Shown here: piece by piece, positions 1-9,069 of the stretch
How the letters are laid out: every line of letters begins with the position of its first letter
How positions within the stretch are numbered: position 1 is the stretch's first letter
Origin: Sulfurimonas denitrificans DSM 1251
GTDB lineage: Bacteria > Campylobacterota > Campylobacteria > Campylobacterales > Sulfurimonadaceae
Length of the DNA: 64,000 bases
Assembly (NCBI RefSeq): GCF_000012965.1
Contig: NC_007575.1
Span: forward strand, 1,736,001 to 1,800,000
Reading direction: 5' to 3'
Notes under the pieces: generated by a model
Database searches by the model: none
The model's input: the letters and a program-made list of their open reading frames with translations, nothing else
What the model was told of the DNA's origin: nothing
Translations under genes and position numbers: made by a program

Positions 1-451
1 CACCGCGTCCAAGTGTTGTTACATTTCCATCCTGAGAGATACCTTGAAAACCAGCAACAACAACTATTTTGCCATCTTTTATCGCCTTATTCATAGCAGT
101 TGGATCTATCTCCTCAATACGAGCTTTTGTATGAATATTGTCTGTAACAATTCCAGCTTTTCTGCCCGTCATCGAGACTGCTTCACAACCCATCTCGCTT
201 AGAGCAATAGCTAAAAGTGAAGCAGTTACTCTTTCCCCTGAACTAAGCAGCATATCTACCTCTGCTCTTTGTGGGTTTTTTGAGAAATGTTCAGCGTATG
301 CCAAAAGTTTGTTAGTCTCTCCACTCATAGCAGATACAACTACAACAACATCATTTCCAGCTTTTTTTGTCTCGCATACCCGAGAAGCTACATTTTGGAT
401 TCGCTCTAAATCACCTACGCTTGTTCCGCCAAATTTTTGAACTATCAACAT
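1..451 (-). CDS. lysC: Aspartate kinase (N-terminal part, cut by window edge)
   Basis: The first 150 residues of aspartokinase are visible on the minus strand, beginning with the ATG at 451-449; the rest lies left of the window. The enzyme phosphorylates aspartate at the entry to lysine, threonine, methionine and diaminopimelate synthesis. The family motif KFGGTSVGD is at residues 6-14, followed by a [11 protein letters not shown] strand and LLSSGERV, all typical of the amino-acid kinase fold. The start codon abuts the stop codon of the upstream Nudix gene with no gap, so the two are probably translated from one transcript. The C-terminal regulatory ACT domains are not visible. Confidence 0.93.
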   Translation of the reverse strand, partial: MLIVQKFGGTSVGDLERIQNVASRVCETKKAGNDVVVVVSAMSGETNKLLAYAEHFSKNPQRAEVDMLLSSGERVTASLLAIALSEMGCEAVSMTGRKAGIVTDNIHTKARIEEIDPTAMNKAIKDGKIVVVAGFQGISQDGNVTTLGRG

Positions 452-922
452 CTACAATAATCCCTCTTTTTTAAAATAAGTTATCACACACTCATAAACA
501 CTCTTTTTAAAACTTGCACTTAGACTTAATACTTCATCTACACTTACAAATTTATAATCACGAAACTCTGGCTCATCTGTTTGTATATTTATCACAGCAT
601 CTTCATTTAACTTTACCAAAAAATATCTCTGCCTCTGCCCTATAAAAGGCTTCATACTCTGAGCTATTTTTGGAGGAAAATCATAAGATATCCACTCAGG
701 AAATTCAGCGATAACTTCTACTTTATCGGTGCCAATCTCCTCTTTTAGCTCTCTAAAGAGGGCTTCATAAATCTCTTCTCCATCATCTATTCCACCTTGT
801 GGGAATTGCCAAACATCAAGCAAATCATTTCTTTGTGCAAGAAAAATATCTCTTGAAGACGGATAAGCATTTGAGACGATAATCATCGCAACATTTGGAC
901 GATACAACTCTTTTTTAATCAT
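452..922 (-). CDS. rppH: RNA pyrophosphohydrolase, Nudix family
   Basis: A 156-residue Nudix hydrolase of the RppH/NudH type, which removes pyrophosphate from dinucleoside polyphosphates or from the 5' end of mRNA. The full Nudix box GX5EX7REUXEEXG spans residues 43-64, and the WQFPQGG lead-in is diagnostic of the RppH/IalA group. The frame is open further up to 958, but a TATAAT -10 box lies at 941-936 on the minus strand, so the ATG at 922 (MIKKELYRP) is the believable start. lysC follows immediately. RppH rather than a generic Nudix enzyme is inferred from the motif context and length. Confidence 0.9.
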   Translation of the reverse strand: MIKKELYRPNVAMIIVSNAYPSSRDIFLAQRNDLLDVWQFPQGGIDDGEEIYEALFRELKEEIGTDKVEVIAEFPEWISYDFPPKIAQSMKPFIGQRQRYFLVKLNEDAVINIQTDEPEFRDYKFVSVDEVLSLSASFKKSVYECVITYFKKEGLL

Positions 923-935
923 AAGTTCACTTCGT

Positions 936-941
936 ATTATA
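936..941 (-). promoter_or_regulatory. -10 box for rppH-lysC
   Basis: A perfect TATAAT hexamer on the minus strand, 13 bases before the rppH ATG at 922. Transcription would begin about 7 bases before the start codon, giving a very short leader. It also rules out the upstream in-frame start at 958. Confidence 0.5.
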
Positions 942-1009
942 TTGGTGCAATTGTACAAAAGATGGTATTAAAATAAACTAATTTACAACTCAACATCCTC
1001 TTTACATGT

Positions 1010-1015
1010 TATAAT
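1010..1015 (+). promoter_or_regulatory. -10 box for the cetB/cetA-like pair
   Basis: TATAAT followed by TAGAG, 28 bases before the ATG at 1044. It is the only strong -10 element in the 85-base gap between rppH and the PAS gene. Confidence 0.45.
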
Positions 1016-1043
1016 TAGAGATATTCCAAAAAAAAGAGATAGA

Positions 1044-1427
1044 ATGAAAGAGTACGTTTTAAAAAATGATGATTTTTTAGTTTCTCAAACTGATTCCAAG
1101 GGAATCATACTCTTTGCAAATGATGATTTTTGCAAAGTTGCAGGTTATCCGCTTGAAGAGCTGGTTGGAAAACCGCATAATGTGGTTCGTCATAGAGATA
1201 TGCCAAAAGCAGCTTTTAAAGATTTGTGGGAAAATGTTAAGAGTGGTAAAGTTTGGAGTGGTTATGTTAAAAATATGACTAAAGATGGCGGATTTTACTG
1301 GGTTTATGCAACGGTTTATCCGATGTATGATGCCATAAGAAAAGAGCAAACATACCTCTCTTGCAGAAGAAAACCATCTACTCAAGAGATTCAAGAAGCT
1401 GAAATGCTATATAAAACATTAAAATAG
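1044..1427 (+). CDS. PAS-domain redox sensor, CetB-like
   Basis: A 127-residue protein that is essentially one PAS domain, with no membrane segment and no output domain. The core reads [16 protein letters not shown], then [17 protein letters not shown] and a [12 protein letters not shown] strand, the signature of Aer-type FAD-binding PAS domains. The next gene, eight bases downstream, is a membrane-anchored methyl-accepting protein lacking a sensor domain. That arrangement matches the split CetB/CetA energy-taxis receptor of Campylobacter jejuni. FAD binding and the redox role are inferred from the family. Confidence 0.82.
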   Translation: MKEYVLKNDDFLVSQTDSKGIILFANDDFCKVAGYPLEELVGKPHNVVRHRDMPKAAFKDLWENVKSGKVWSGYVKNMTKDGGFYWVYATVYPMYDAIRKEQTYLSCRRKPSTQEIQEAEMLYKTLK

Positions 1428-1435
1428 GAATCCAA

Positions 1436-2554
1436 ATGAGCAATAAAACAAAAAATATAATAGTTACTCTAGCTTTTGGTGCTTTGATTGCATCCCTGTT
1501 TTTAGTGGATAGCACTCTTGTTCATGTAGCAATAGCTACTTTAGGGTTTATAGTTATACTTGTAACAAATATAAAAACACTCTCCTCATCTAATACAAAT
1601 CTTTTAAATCAAAAGAGATTAGAACTTATAGAGCTGATGGAGTTTAAAAGAAACAAGGTAAAGATAGATGATACTACGACAAATGAAGCTGAAAAAAACT
1701 TCAACAAAATAGTAACAACATATCAGGCTTCTGTTCTTGAAGATACAAGAGTAGCTGGAGAGATGGTTTTATTGACAGACAAAGTTGCAAAAGGACACTA
1801 CTCATGCAGAATAGTATCTGATTCAAAAACTCCTTATGTTCATATATTACGAAATAGCCTAAACAATATGCTTAATTCATCTGAGCAGAACCTTGATATT
1901 GCTATAAATACACTTCAAAAGTTTTCGCAAGGTCTCTTTGCAACAAGAAGTGATATACATGTAGAGGCTAAGATGGCTGATTTATTAAACAATATCAATC
2001 AACTAGGGCAAGCACTTCAAGATATGGAAGCAAAAAATAGCGATAGTCAAAAAACTATTATTGAATCATCTAAAAAACTAAATGATACTATCTCAACTAT
2101 CACAAACTCAACCATTAAAGATTTAAAGAGAATGATTGGTGATGCGGTAAATAGAATCCATAACGTTGCTCAAAAAGAAGACGATATGGTTGAAAACCTT
2201 CAAACTTTAGTAACAAATGCTAATGAGACAAAAACTATTTTAGCGACTATTGGCGATATTGCGGAGCAAACAAATCTTTTAGCATTAAACGCAGCTATTG
2301 AAGCGGCTCGTGCTGGTGAACATGGACGCGGTTTTGCTGTCGTTGCTGATGAAGTACGTAAACTTGCAGAGAGAACGCAAAAAAGTCTAGCTGAGACCTC
2401 TGCAACAACAAATGTTCTTATCCAATCGATATCTGAGAGTTCAGATGCGCTTAACAGAAATGCCAGAGAGGTAAACGACATCTCAAGCGAAGTTAGTTTG
2501 ATAAGTAATAAAATGGATGAAATCATACATACTCTAAGTAACCTCTCCAAATAA
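1436..2554 (+). CDS. Methyl-accepting chemotaxis protein, CetA-like
   Basis: A 372-residue receptor. Residues 8-46 form two hydrophobic segments with almost no periplasmic loop, so it cannot sense outside ligands itself. A HAMP-like stretch follows around residues 110-160. The conserved signalling tip, [20 protein letters not shown] followed by [19 protein letters not shown], lies near residues 275-315 and contacts CheW/CheA. The protein ends about 55 residues after the tip. It probably receives a redox signal from the PAS protein encoded just upstream, with which it shares an operon. Confidence 0.85.
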   Translation: MSNKTKNIIVTLAFGALIASLFLVDSTLVHVAIATLGFIVILVTNIKTLSSSNTNLLNQKRLELIELMEFKRNKVKIDDTTTNEAEKNFNKIVTTYQASVLEDTRVAGEMVLLTDKVAKGHYSCRIVSDSKTPYVHILRNSLNNMLNSSEQNLDIAINTLQKFSQGLFATRSDIHVEAKMADLLNNINQLGQALQDMEAKNSDSQKTIIESSKKLNDTISTITNSTIKDLKRMIGDAVNRIHNVAQKEDDMVENLQTLVTNANETKTILATIGDIAEQTNLLALNAAIEAARAGEHGRGFAVVADEVRKLAERTQKSLAETSATTNVLIQSISESSDALNRNAREVNDISSEVSLISNKMDEIIHTLSNLSK

Positions 2555-2582
2555 AAAAATCCCTTCTACAAACCATAAAAAT

Positions 2583-2612
2583 AAGGAGCCTCTCTTGGCT
2601 CTTTATTTTTTA
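2583..2612 (+). terminator. Rho-independent terminator after the chemotaxis gene
   Basis: An 8 bp stem (2583-2590 with 2597-2604, one G-U pair) around a TCTCTT loop is followed by a T-rich tail. It lies between the CetA-like gene and hemW. Confidence 0.65.
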
Positions 2613-2625
2613 AATAGGAAAATTC

Positions 2626-3678
2626 TTGCTACTTTACATTCACATTCCATTTTGCGATTCAAAATGCTCATATTGCGCTTTTAACTCTTATGTTGATAAA
2701 TTTCATCTAAAAGAGAATTACATGTTAGCTTTATCAACTCAGCTTGAGTTTGAACTTAAACGATTTGATGTTAGAGCAAACTCTATTGAGTCCGTTTTTA
2801 TCGGCGGAGGAACACCCTCCACTGTTGAGCCGAAACATTACAAAGCTATATTTGAAAAACTAAAGCCATACCTTATGGACAACATAGAGATAACGAGCGA
2901 AGCAAATCCAAATAGCGCTACATGCAAATGGCTTGAGGGAATGTACGAACTTGGAGTCAATCGCATAAGTTTTGGGGTGCAGAGTTTTGATAAAGAAAAA
3001 CTAAAAATCCTTAACCGCTCTCATAGTGCCGCTCAAGCGAAAGAGGCAATTTTAAATGCGAAGGAGATAGGATTTAAAAATATTTCACTAGACCTTATTT
3101 ATGCAACACTAGGTGATACAAAAGAGCTTTTAAAACATGACTTAGAGACTGCCTTTTCTCTTCCTATCAACCACATTAGTGCGTATGCACTAACTATTGA
3201 AGAGAGAACTCCATTTGAATCAAAACCATACATGTCAAACGAGAGGCTCTCTCTTACTTCATGGTTATTTAAAAATATCAAAGATCGTGGCTTTTTACAG
3301 TATGAAATAAGTAATTTTGGCAAATACAAAAGTACTCACAACCTTGGATATTGGCTCTATAAAGATTATATTGGGCTTGGAAGCGGCGCCGTTGGCAAAC
3401 TTAGACTACAGAGATATTATCCAACTTCAGACGTTGAAGAGTATATAAACAATCCAACTCTCACAAAGATAGAATCTCTAAGTGATGAAGATAAAAAAAT
3501 TGAGCAGATATTCTTAGGTTTACGTTCTTGTGTTGGAGTATCTATTGATATATTGAACAATAAAGAGCTACAAAAGGCTAAAATTTTGGTGGATGAGGGG
3601 AAACTTATATTTGAAAATGATACTTTTTATAACAACGAATATCTACTAGCAGATGAGATTGCTCTTTTTATATCATAA
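2626..3678 (+). CDS. hemW: Radical SAM heme chaperone HemW (HemN-like)
   Basis: A 350-residue member of the HemN/HemW radical SAM family. The iron-sulfur motif CX3CX2C appears as CDSKCSYC within HIPFCDSKCSYCAFNSY near the N-terminus, then the FIGGGTPS and SFGVQSFD motifs. Length and the CAF context fit HemW, which delivers heme to target proteins, better than true oxygen-independent coproporphyrinogen oxidase. The start is TTG at 2626, supported by AGGAA upstream. Many pipelines would label it coproporphyrinogen III oxidase; the distinction is family-based. Confidence 0.85.
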   Translation: MLLYIHIPFCDSKCSYCAFNSYVDKFHLKENYMLALSTQLEFELKRFDVRANSIESVFIGGGTPSTVEPKHYKAIFEKLKPYLMDNIEITSEANPNSATCKWLEGMYELGVNRISFGVQSFDKEKLKILNRSHSAAQAKEAILNAKEIGFKNISLDLIYATLGDTKELLKHDLETAFSLPINHISAYALTIEERTPFESKPYMSNERLSLTSWLFKNIKDRGFLQYEISNFGKYKSTHNLGYWLYKDYIGLGSGAVGKLRLQRYYPTSDVEEYINNPTLTKIESLSDEDKKIEQIFLGLRSCVGVSIDILNNKELQKAKILVDEGKLIFENDTFYNNEYLLADEIALFIS

Positions 3679-3730
3679 ATTAATTATTTTTTAGTTAGAA
3701 TCCCTCTTCACTATATTTTGAGGATTGTCT

Positions 3731-4156
3731 ATGTTTGGTATGGGTTTTACTGAAATTATTATTATCGCTATTATCGCTATTCTTTTTCTAGGTCCCGATA
3801 AACTTCCAGAAGCTATGGTTCAAATAGCTAAATTTTTCAAAAGTACTAAAGATACTATAAATAGTATGAAAACTACCATTGAAGAAGAGATGAATGTTAA
3901 GAGCATGAAAGATGAAGCACTTGCATACAAAAAAGAGCTTCTTGATGCTGGCAATCAAGTTAAGAGTGCTACTGATATAAAACAGATGGCAGCAAAATTA
4001 ACAACTTTTGAAGATGAGACATTTGGTGATATTTTTGACGCACCTAAAAATGAGAACACATTAAAGGCAGAAAATACGCCAGAAACAGTAACACTAGCCA
4101 AGAAAAAAAGCACTCAAAGTACAGATAAACTAGAAGAAGATAGTAAAAATGTTTGA
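3731..4156 (+). CDS. tatB: Sec-independent translocase subunit TatB
   Basis: A 141-residue protein with the TatA/B fold: a short N-terminal membrane helix (MFGMGFTEIIIIAIIAILFL), the GPDKLPEA hinge and an amphipathic helix, then a long charged tail. Together with TatC it binds twin-arginine signal peptides of folded proteins. The ATG at 3731 has AGGA six bases upstream and is preferred over the in-frame TTG at 3725. It overlaps tatC by eight bases. No tatA is adjacent, so tatA is probably elsewhere. Confidence 0.92.
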   Translation: MFGMGFTEIIIIAIIAILFLGPDKLPEAMVQIAKFFKSTKDTINSMKTTIEEEMNVKSMKDEALAYKKELLDAGNQVKSATDIKQMAAKLTTFEDETFGDIFDAPKNENTLKAENTPETVTLAKKKSTQSTDKLEEDSKNV

Positions 4157-4961
4157 TGAAATAAAACCACATTTAATTGAATTAAGAAAAAGATTGGCCA
4201 TCTCTGTAAGCAGCCTCTTTGTTATGTTTTTTGTTATGTTTTACTTTCATGAGCCAATTTTAGAGTGGATAGTTGCTCCTCTTAACTCAGCTCTCATGGA
4301 AGTTGGTAAAGTATCTCTTCATGCAGCAGATGGAATGGTAACTACCAATCAAGTTGGTGGTGCATTTTTTGTTGCATTAAAGGTCTCCTTTTTTGCAGCA
4401 ATCATTGGAGCACTACCTATAATTCTTGCCCAACTTTGGGCATTTGTTGCCCCTGCACTCTATGCAAATGAGAAAAAAATGGTTCTTCCTTTCATCTTAG
4501 GCGGAACTATTATGTTCTCCATTGGTGTTCTTTTTGCTTACTACATCGTAACTCCTTTTGGTTTTGACTTTCTTATAACTTTTGGTAGTTTTAAATTTAC
4601 TCCACTAATTAATATTGAAGACTATGTAGGATTTTTTACAAAAATAATGTTCGGCTTTGGAATCGCTTTTGAGCTTCCTGTTTTTGCCTACTTTTTAGCT
4701 ATTCTTGGAATGGTTAACGATAGACAGATGATAGATTTTTTCAGATATGCAATTGTTCTTATCTTTATCGTTGCTGCTCTTTTAACACCTCCAGATGTTC
4801 TAACTCAACTTCTTATGGCACTTCCACTTACCCTTCTTTATGGTGCATCAATTTTGATAGTAAGAGCCGTAAATCCTGCTCCTCCCCTTGAAGAAGAAGA
4901 TGCTGAAGATGAAGATGAAGATGAAGATGAAGATGAAAAAACAAAGAAAATAGAGAACTAA
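4149..4961 (+). CDS. tatC: Sec-independent translocase subunit TatC
   Basis: A 270-residue polytopic inner-membrane protein with six predicted helices and the family start HLIELRKRL; further hallmarks are FVAPALYANEKK and FGIAFELPV. It is the signal-peptide receptor of the Tat pathway. It overlaps tatB by eight bases and queA begins two bases after its stop. The odd part is the cytoplasmic tail, about 20 residues of alternating Glu and Asp encoded by tandem GAAGAT repeats, longer than usual for TatC. Confidence 0.94.
   Translation: MFDEIKPHLIELRKRLAISVSSLFVMFFVMFYFHEPILEWIVAPLNSALMEVGKVSLHAADGMVTTNQVGGAFFVALKVSFFAAIIGALPIILAQLWAFVAPALYANEKKMVLPFILGGTIMFSIGVLFAYYIVTPFGFDFLITFGSFKFTPLINIEDYVGFFTKIMFGFGIAFELPVFAYFLAILGMVNDRQMIDFFRYAIVLIFIVAALLTPPDVLTQLLMALPLTLLYGASILIVRAVNPAPPLEEEDAEDEDEDEDEDEKTKKIEN
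4905..4934 (+). repeat. Hexanucleotide GAAGAT tandem repeat within tatC
   Basis: Five perfect copies of GAAGAT code for the acidic tail of TatC. Because the unit is six bases, copy-number change would lengthen or shorten the tail without a frameshift. Confidence 0.85.
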
Positions 4962-4962
4962 G

Positions 4963-5991
4963 ATGAGTAGCAGTGAGCTACTCACTTCTAGCTATGATTT
5001 CACTCTCCCAGAAGAGCTTATAGCAACCCAACCAGCAAACCCTAGAGACAGCGCAAAACTCCTTGTTTATGACAGAGCGAGTGACGAAATTTCACATGTA
5101 CATTTTTATGATTTTGAAAAATTTATTCCTAAAAATTGTGCACTTATTTTTAACGATACAAAAGTTATAAAAGCCAGACTATTTGGGCAAAAAGAGAGTG
5201 GTGGAAAAATAGAGCTTCTAATTAACAGAGCTTTAGATGCTCATAATATCCATGTCTTTACAAGAGGAAAAGTAAAAATAGGAACGAAAATATCTTTTGG
5301 ATTAGAGCTATTTGCCAAGATAATAGAGTTACTCGAAGATGGAAGCAGAGTTGTAAACTTCTACAAAAATGACTCTATTTTGCGCTTTGAAGAGATACTC
5401 CCCATAATAGATAAAATAGGTCATATTCCACTTCCGCCATATATCCAAAGAGAAGATAACAAAGATGATGAGATAGAGTATCAGAGTGTTTTTGCCAAAG
5501 AGGAGGGAGCAGTAGCCGCTCCAACGGCATCTCTTCATTTTACAAAAGAGCAGCATGAGAGAGTCTGCACCAAATTTACACATGCATACATCACTCTGCA
5601 TGTAGGAAGTGGAACTTTTAAACCTGTTGAATGTGAAAAGATACTTGAACATACAATGCACTCGGAATATTATGATATTTCAGATAGAGCAAAAGAGCTG
5701 CTTGACTCTAAAGTCTCAATACTAAGCGTGGGAACGACTTCCACAAGAACTATAGAGTTTTACGCAAGAAACAAAGAACATCAAAGAGGAGAGGCAAACC
5801 TCTTTTTACACCCAAAGAACAAGCCTCTTAGAGTAGATCACATACTTACAAATTTTCATCTTCCAAAATCAACACTACTTATGTTAGTTGCCTCTTTTGT
5901 GGGAGTAGATAAAGCTCAAGAACTTTATAAAATAGCAATTGAGAAAGAGTATAGATTCTACTCTTATGGCGATGCTATGCTAATTTTATAA
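4963..5991 (+). CDS. queA: S-adenosylmethionine:tRNA ribosyltransferase-isomerase
   Basis: A 342-residue QueA, which transfers and isomerises the ribosyl group of SAM onto 7-aminomethyl-deazaguanine in tRNA, the penultimate step in queuosine formation. Typical motifs are YDFTLPEELIATQPA near the N-terminus, FNDTKVIKARL, GHIPLPPYI, and GAVAAPTASLHFT followed by HVGSGTF. The length is normal for the family. The start is the ATG just after the tatC stop. Its 3' end overlaps the convergent dprA by six bases. Confidence 0.95.
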   Translation: MSSSELLTSSYDFTLPEELIATQPANPRDSAKLLVYDRASDEISHVHFYDFEKFIPKNCALIFNDTKVIKARLFGQKESGGKIELLINRALDAHNIHVFTRGKVKIGTKISFGLELFAKIIELLEDGSRVVNFYKNDSILRFEEILPIIDKIGHIPLPPYIQREDNKDDEIEYQSVFAKEEGAVAAPTASLHFTKEQHERVCTKFTHAYITLHVGSGTFKPVECEKILEHTMHSEYYDISDRAKELLDSKVSILSVGTTSTRTIEFYARNKEHQRGEANLFLHPKNKPLRVDHILTNFHLPKSTLLMLVASFVGVDKAQELYKIAIEKEYRFYSYGDAMLIL

Positions 5992-6762
5992 TCTAATAAC
6001 TAGACCATTTTTTATCTTTATATCACCATTTAACTCTGCTTCAAAAACTCTTTGCGGGTATTTAGACAAGGCTTCATCATAGGTAGGGTTTGTGGAGCAA
6101 AACTCCATAAACTCATCTTTTATTCCTGAAATAGTTACTTTATTTTTACTAAATCTTGAGACAAACTCATCTATATCATAAATTGCTTCTGCTCTCTTAT
6201 TGCGCAAAAGCTGATTTGTCCCATCACTCTCTCCAAGACGCTGAGGAAGCACAAAAATCTTTTTCCCCATCTTTAGAGCAAACTCTACACTTCTCATAGT
6301 TCCACTGTCCACATCTGCTTCACCAACAACTAAAACCTCTCCAAGTGCAACAACTAGCTCATTTCTAACTACAAAACTCCATGGAGTAGCACTACTTCCA
6401 CTCTCAAATTGGCTCAATAAAAGCCCATTTTTCTCTATTTCACAGAGTAAGTTTTTATTTACAGCTGGATAACGCACATCAACACCACATGGTAAAACTG
6501 CTATCGTAGAAGAAGAAGTAGCCCCTAAATGAGCGGTTGCGTCTATACCCATTGCACCACCACTTACAATACAAACACCATTATTTGAAAGAGATGAGGA
6601 TAGTTTTTCTATAAACAATCGCGAGTATTTAGTAGGTTTTCTACTTCCTACAATTGAGATTTTTACTCTATCTAAAAGAGAGATGTTACCGCTGTAGAAA
6701 AGCTCTTTTGGATACTTTTTCATAGATAAAAGTTCAGGAATTTCAAACTCTATCTCTCTCAT
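5986..6762 (-). CDS. dprA: DNA-processing protein DprA
   Basis: A 258-residue DprA, which loads RecA on incoming single-stranded DNA during natural transformation. The Rossmann-fold core shows ISIVGSRKPTKYSR, VSGGAMGIDATAH and LPCGVDVRYP, with FVVRNELVVALGE later. It is shorter than many DprA proteins, lacking the N-terminal SAM-like part but keeping a short C-terminal extension. It lies three bases downstream of the YibQ-like gene on the same strand, so the two are probably co-transcribed. Confidence 0.92.
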   Translation of the reverse strand: MREIEFEIPELLSMKKYPKELFYSGNISLLDRVKISIVGSRKPTKYSRLFIEKLSSSLSNNGVCIVSGGAMGIDATAHLGATSSSTIAVLPCGVDVRYPAVNKNLLCEIEKNGLLLSQFESGSSATPWSFVVRNELVVALGEVLVVGEADVDSGTMRSVEFALKMGKKIFVLPQRLGESDGTNQLLRNKRAEAIYDIDEFVSRFSKNKVTISGIKDEFMEFCSTNPTYDEALSKYPQRVFEAELNGDIKIKNGLVIRL

Positions 6763-6765
6763 GTA

Positions 6766-7860
6766 TTAAAGCTTATTTACTAAAACTAAATCAACATCTG
6801 CAAAAAGTTTCTTTGATTCATTTATAGCTGCGATTGTGTTTGCATGTGGGTGTCCTATTGCTATAGCACTTCCATGTTTTTTCGCCACTTCAATAGCTTT
6901 TTTAATCTGTGAGAGTATATATGCTTTATCCATCTTATGATCCAAAAACACATCTCTTCCTATATACTCTAACGCATATTTTTTTGAAATTTTTTGAGCT
7001 TTTGACTCTCCTGTAGTTCTGCTATCAACAAAGATTATATCTGATTTCTTGAGTGCGGATATGAGCCTATCCATAGCAGCCTCATCTGCTGTAAATTTGC
7101 TCCCTGTATGATTATTTATATATTTTACTTTTGGAAAAAGTTTTTTTATCTCCACAACTCTTTGTACAATTTTTTCATTTGAATCATCAACTCTTAGAGT
7201 AAGAGGCTCTTCTGATTTAAAGCTTTGTGCTTCCATTGGCAAGTGAACCATATAAAAACTCTCTTGAGATGCTAAAATATGAGAAGATGGTCTAGCTTTA
7301 CTAGGTGGCAAAAATGACATAGTTATGGGTAAATGAAGACCTTTGATAGCATTTACATGTGACTTTACACTAACATCATCAATAATAATTGCTAGCTTTG
7401 GTCTCTTTAAACTTTTTACTATTTTACGCTCTACAGCTTTAGGCAAAACAGCCTCTTCAATCTCATGTGAAGCATTTTCATACTCTGAGACTACCTCTTT
7501 AATTGGTAGAGAAGATGTCACATTGCTGTCATTACTTTTATTACTCTCATTTGAATCTTTTAATGTCTCAGCTACAGCAGGCTCTTTTTTTAGAACCTCT
7601 TTTAGTCTATCACTAACGCTCTGCTCATCTTCAAGGCTCTTTTTTTTAATACTCTCTTGTTCTAGTTTTTTTATCATTGATTGTTTTGTTTTCTCTTTTG
7701 ATTGCTCTTTTTTAAGAGCGTCATCTTTTGCGCTATCATGGCCTATATAATACCCAGCAACAAACGAACTTAAAACTATTGCTACAAACGCTAAACTCCA
7801 AACAGTATAACTTAAAAAATTTGAGCTTTTTTTAGGGCTGGCTTTTTTTCTTTTTGACAT
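6766..7860 (-). CDS. Divergent polysaccharide deacetylase family protein (YibQ-like)
   Basis: A 364-residue protein with a basic N-terminus, one membrane segment at residues 14-39, then a Lys/Glu/Ser-rich linker to about residue 150. The C-terminal domain carries the divergent polysaccharide deacetylase pattern: LAIIIDDVS, LPITMSFLPPS, MVHLPMEAQ, NNHTGSKFT, FVDSRTT and AIAIGHPHANT. The family has a carbohydrate-esterase-like fold, but its substrate is not established. The protein should be anchored in the inner membrane and face the periplasm. Confidence 0.82.
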   Translation of the reverse strand: MSKRKKASPKKSSNFLSYTVWSLAFVAIVLSSFVAGYYIGHDSAKDDALKKEQSKEKTKQSMIKKLEQESIKKKSLEDEQSVSDRLKEVLKKEPAVAETLKDSNESNKSNDSNVTSSLPIKEVVSEYENASHEIEEAVLPKAVERKIVKSLKRPKLAIIIDDVSVKSHVNAIKGLHLPITMSFLPPSKARPSSHILASQESFYMVHLPMEAQSFKSEEPLTLRVDDSNEKIVQRVVEIKKLFPKVKYINNHTGSKFTADEAAMDRLISALKKSDIIFVDSRTTGESKAQKISKKYALEYIGRDVFLDHKMDKAYILSQIKKAIEVAKKHGSAIAIGHPHANTIAAINESKKLFADVDLVLVNKL

Positions 7861-7945
7861 ATAATCTCCATATTTATTGAATAAAACTATATCCTAAAAA
7901 AATAAAATATATAACGGCTTACTATATTTTTAAGTAATATTTTTG

Positions 7946-7951
7946 TATAAT
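7946..7951 (+). promoter_or_regulatory. -10 box for the rpsF-ssb-rpsR operon
   Basis: TATAAT preceded by TTTTG. It implies a transcript start near 7958 and a leader of about 100 bases before the rpsF ATG. Confidence 0.55.
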
Positions 7952-7957
7952 TCGGCG

Positions 7958-8059
7958 TTCCTTTCTCTTTGTATCGATAATATATTTCGATATATATACA
8001 TCCGAAAGGGAAACAAAAGCCTATTTTGTGGGCGAAATACCAAAGGGAGATTATACTCT
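7958..8059 (+). promoter_or_regulatory. rpsF leader, possible S6:S18 autoregulatory RNA
   Basis: This untranslated leader contains a CCGAAAGGG segment, a small GCC/GGC hairpin around 8021-8034 and ATACCAAAGGGAG before the start. In many bacteria the S6:S18 protein complex binds a conserved structure in the rpsF leader to repress its own operon. The presence of rpsR in this operon fits, but I could not verify the consensus structure. Confidence 0.35.
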
Positions 8060-8473
8060 ATGAGAAATTACGAAAACCTAGTAATCGTAAAACCAACATT
8101 AACAGCTGAAGAAATTCAAGCTAATATCAGTGCAATTGAAGAAATAATTACTTCAAATGGTGGCGAAATAGCAGCAAGAGATGCAATGGGTATGAGAAAA
8201 TTAGCATACCCACTTGGAAAAAATGAGCGTGGATATTTTCATGTTATCTACTATTCAGTTGACCCTTCAGCGATTAGTGAAATTGAGAGACGTTTTCGTA
8301 TAAATGAAGAGTTACTTCGTTTTGTAACCATCAAATATGATACAAACCGTGAAGTAACGGCTTGGAATCAACTTGTTCAAAAAGCTCAGAAAAAAGCTAC
8401 TCAACCAGCTGGTGAAGCTAAAGTTGAAGAAGTTGTAATACCTGCAGCACTTGAAGAAGATGAAGAAGAGTAG
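8060..8473 (+). CDS. rpsF: 30S ribosomal protein S6
   Basis: A 137-residue S6 protein beginning MRNYENLVIVKPTLT; the ATG at 8060 is preceded by AAGGGAG. The ferredoxin-like core includes GMRKLAYPLGKNERGYFHV and ERRFRINEELLRFVTIK. A C-terminal extension ends in an acidic Glu/Asp tail, as in other S6 proteins that receive glutamate additions from RimK. A rimK gene is present in this window at 30,501. First gene of the conserved rpsF-ssb-rpsR operon. Confidence 0.96.
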   Translation: MRNYENLVIVKPTLTAEEIQANISAIEEIITSNGGEIAARDAMGMRKLAYPLGKNERGYFHVIYYSVDPSAISEIERRFRINEELLRFVTIKYDTNREVTAWNQLVQKAQKKATQPAGEAKVEEVVIPAALEEDEEE

Positions 8474-8524
8474 TCAAAAAGCGTCACAGTAATTGGCTAA
8501 CGCCTAAACAAAGAAGGAATATTC

Positions 8525-9043
8525 ATGTATAACAAAGTTATTTTGGTTGGAAACTTAACAAGAGACATTGAACTAAGATACTCTCAAGGTGGAATGGGCA
8601 TAGCAAATACAGGTCTTGCCACAAGCCGTAAATTTACCGTAAATGGTGAAAAGAGAGAAGAGGTCTGTTTTGTAGATATTACATTTTTTGCCAGAAGCGC
8701 AGAAATTGCCAATCAATATCTTCGCAAAGGGAGTAAAATCCTAGTAGAAGGCAGACTTAACTTTGATCAATGGGTAGATCAAAATGGACAGAAACGTTCA
8801 AAGCATACTGTTGTTGTTGAAACTATGCAGATGTTAGACTCTAAAAATAGTGCTGCTGCGCCATCGGATGAATATCCTGTGCAACAAAACCAGCCAAATC
8901 AGAGCTACCAACAGCCAAGTTATCAACAACCAAGTTATCAGCAGCAACCACAAAGCTATCAAAAGCCAAGTGCGCAAAAGCAGATGCCAAGTAACAGTTC
9001 TATTCCAGAGATAGACATTGATGAAGATGAAATTCCATTTTAG
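8525..9043 (+). CDS. ssb: Single-stranded DNA-binding protein
   Basis: A 172-residue SSB. Residues 1-110 form the OB-fold (MYNKVILVGNLTRDIELRY, then GRLNFDQWVDQNGQKRSKH). A flexible linker contains several SYQQP-type repeats rich in Gln, Pro and Ser, and the protein ends with the acidic tip DIDEDEIPF used to recruit partner proteins. It sits between the S6 and S18 genes, the usual bacterial arrangement. Confidence 0.97.
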   Translation: MYNKVILVGNLTRDIELRYSQGGMGIANTGLATSRKFTVNGEKREEVCFVDITFFARSAEIANQYLRKGSKILVEGRLNFDQWVDQNGQKRSKHTVVVETMQMLDSKNSAAAPSDEYPVQQNQPNQSYQQPSYQQPSYQQQPQSYQKPSAQKQMPSNSSIPEIDIDEDEIPF

Positions 9044-9069
9044 AATATTAGATAATAAAAGGAGATAAC

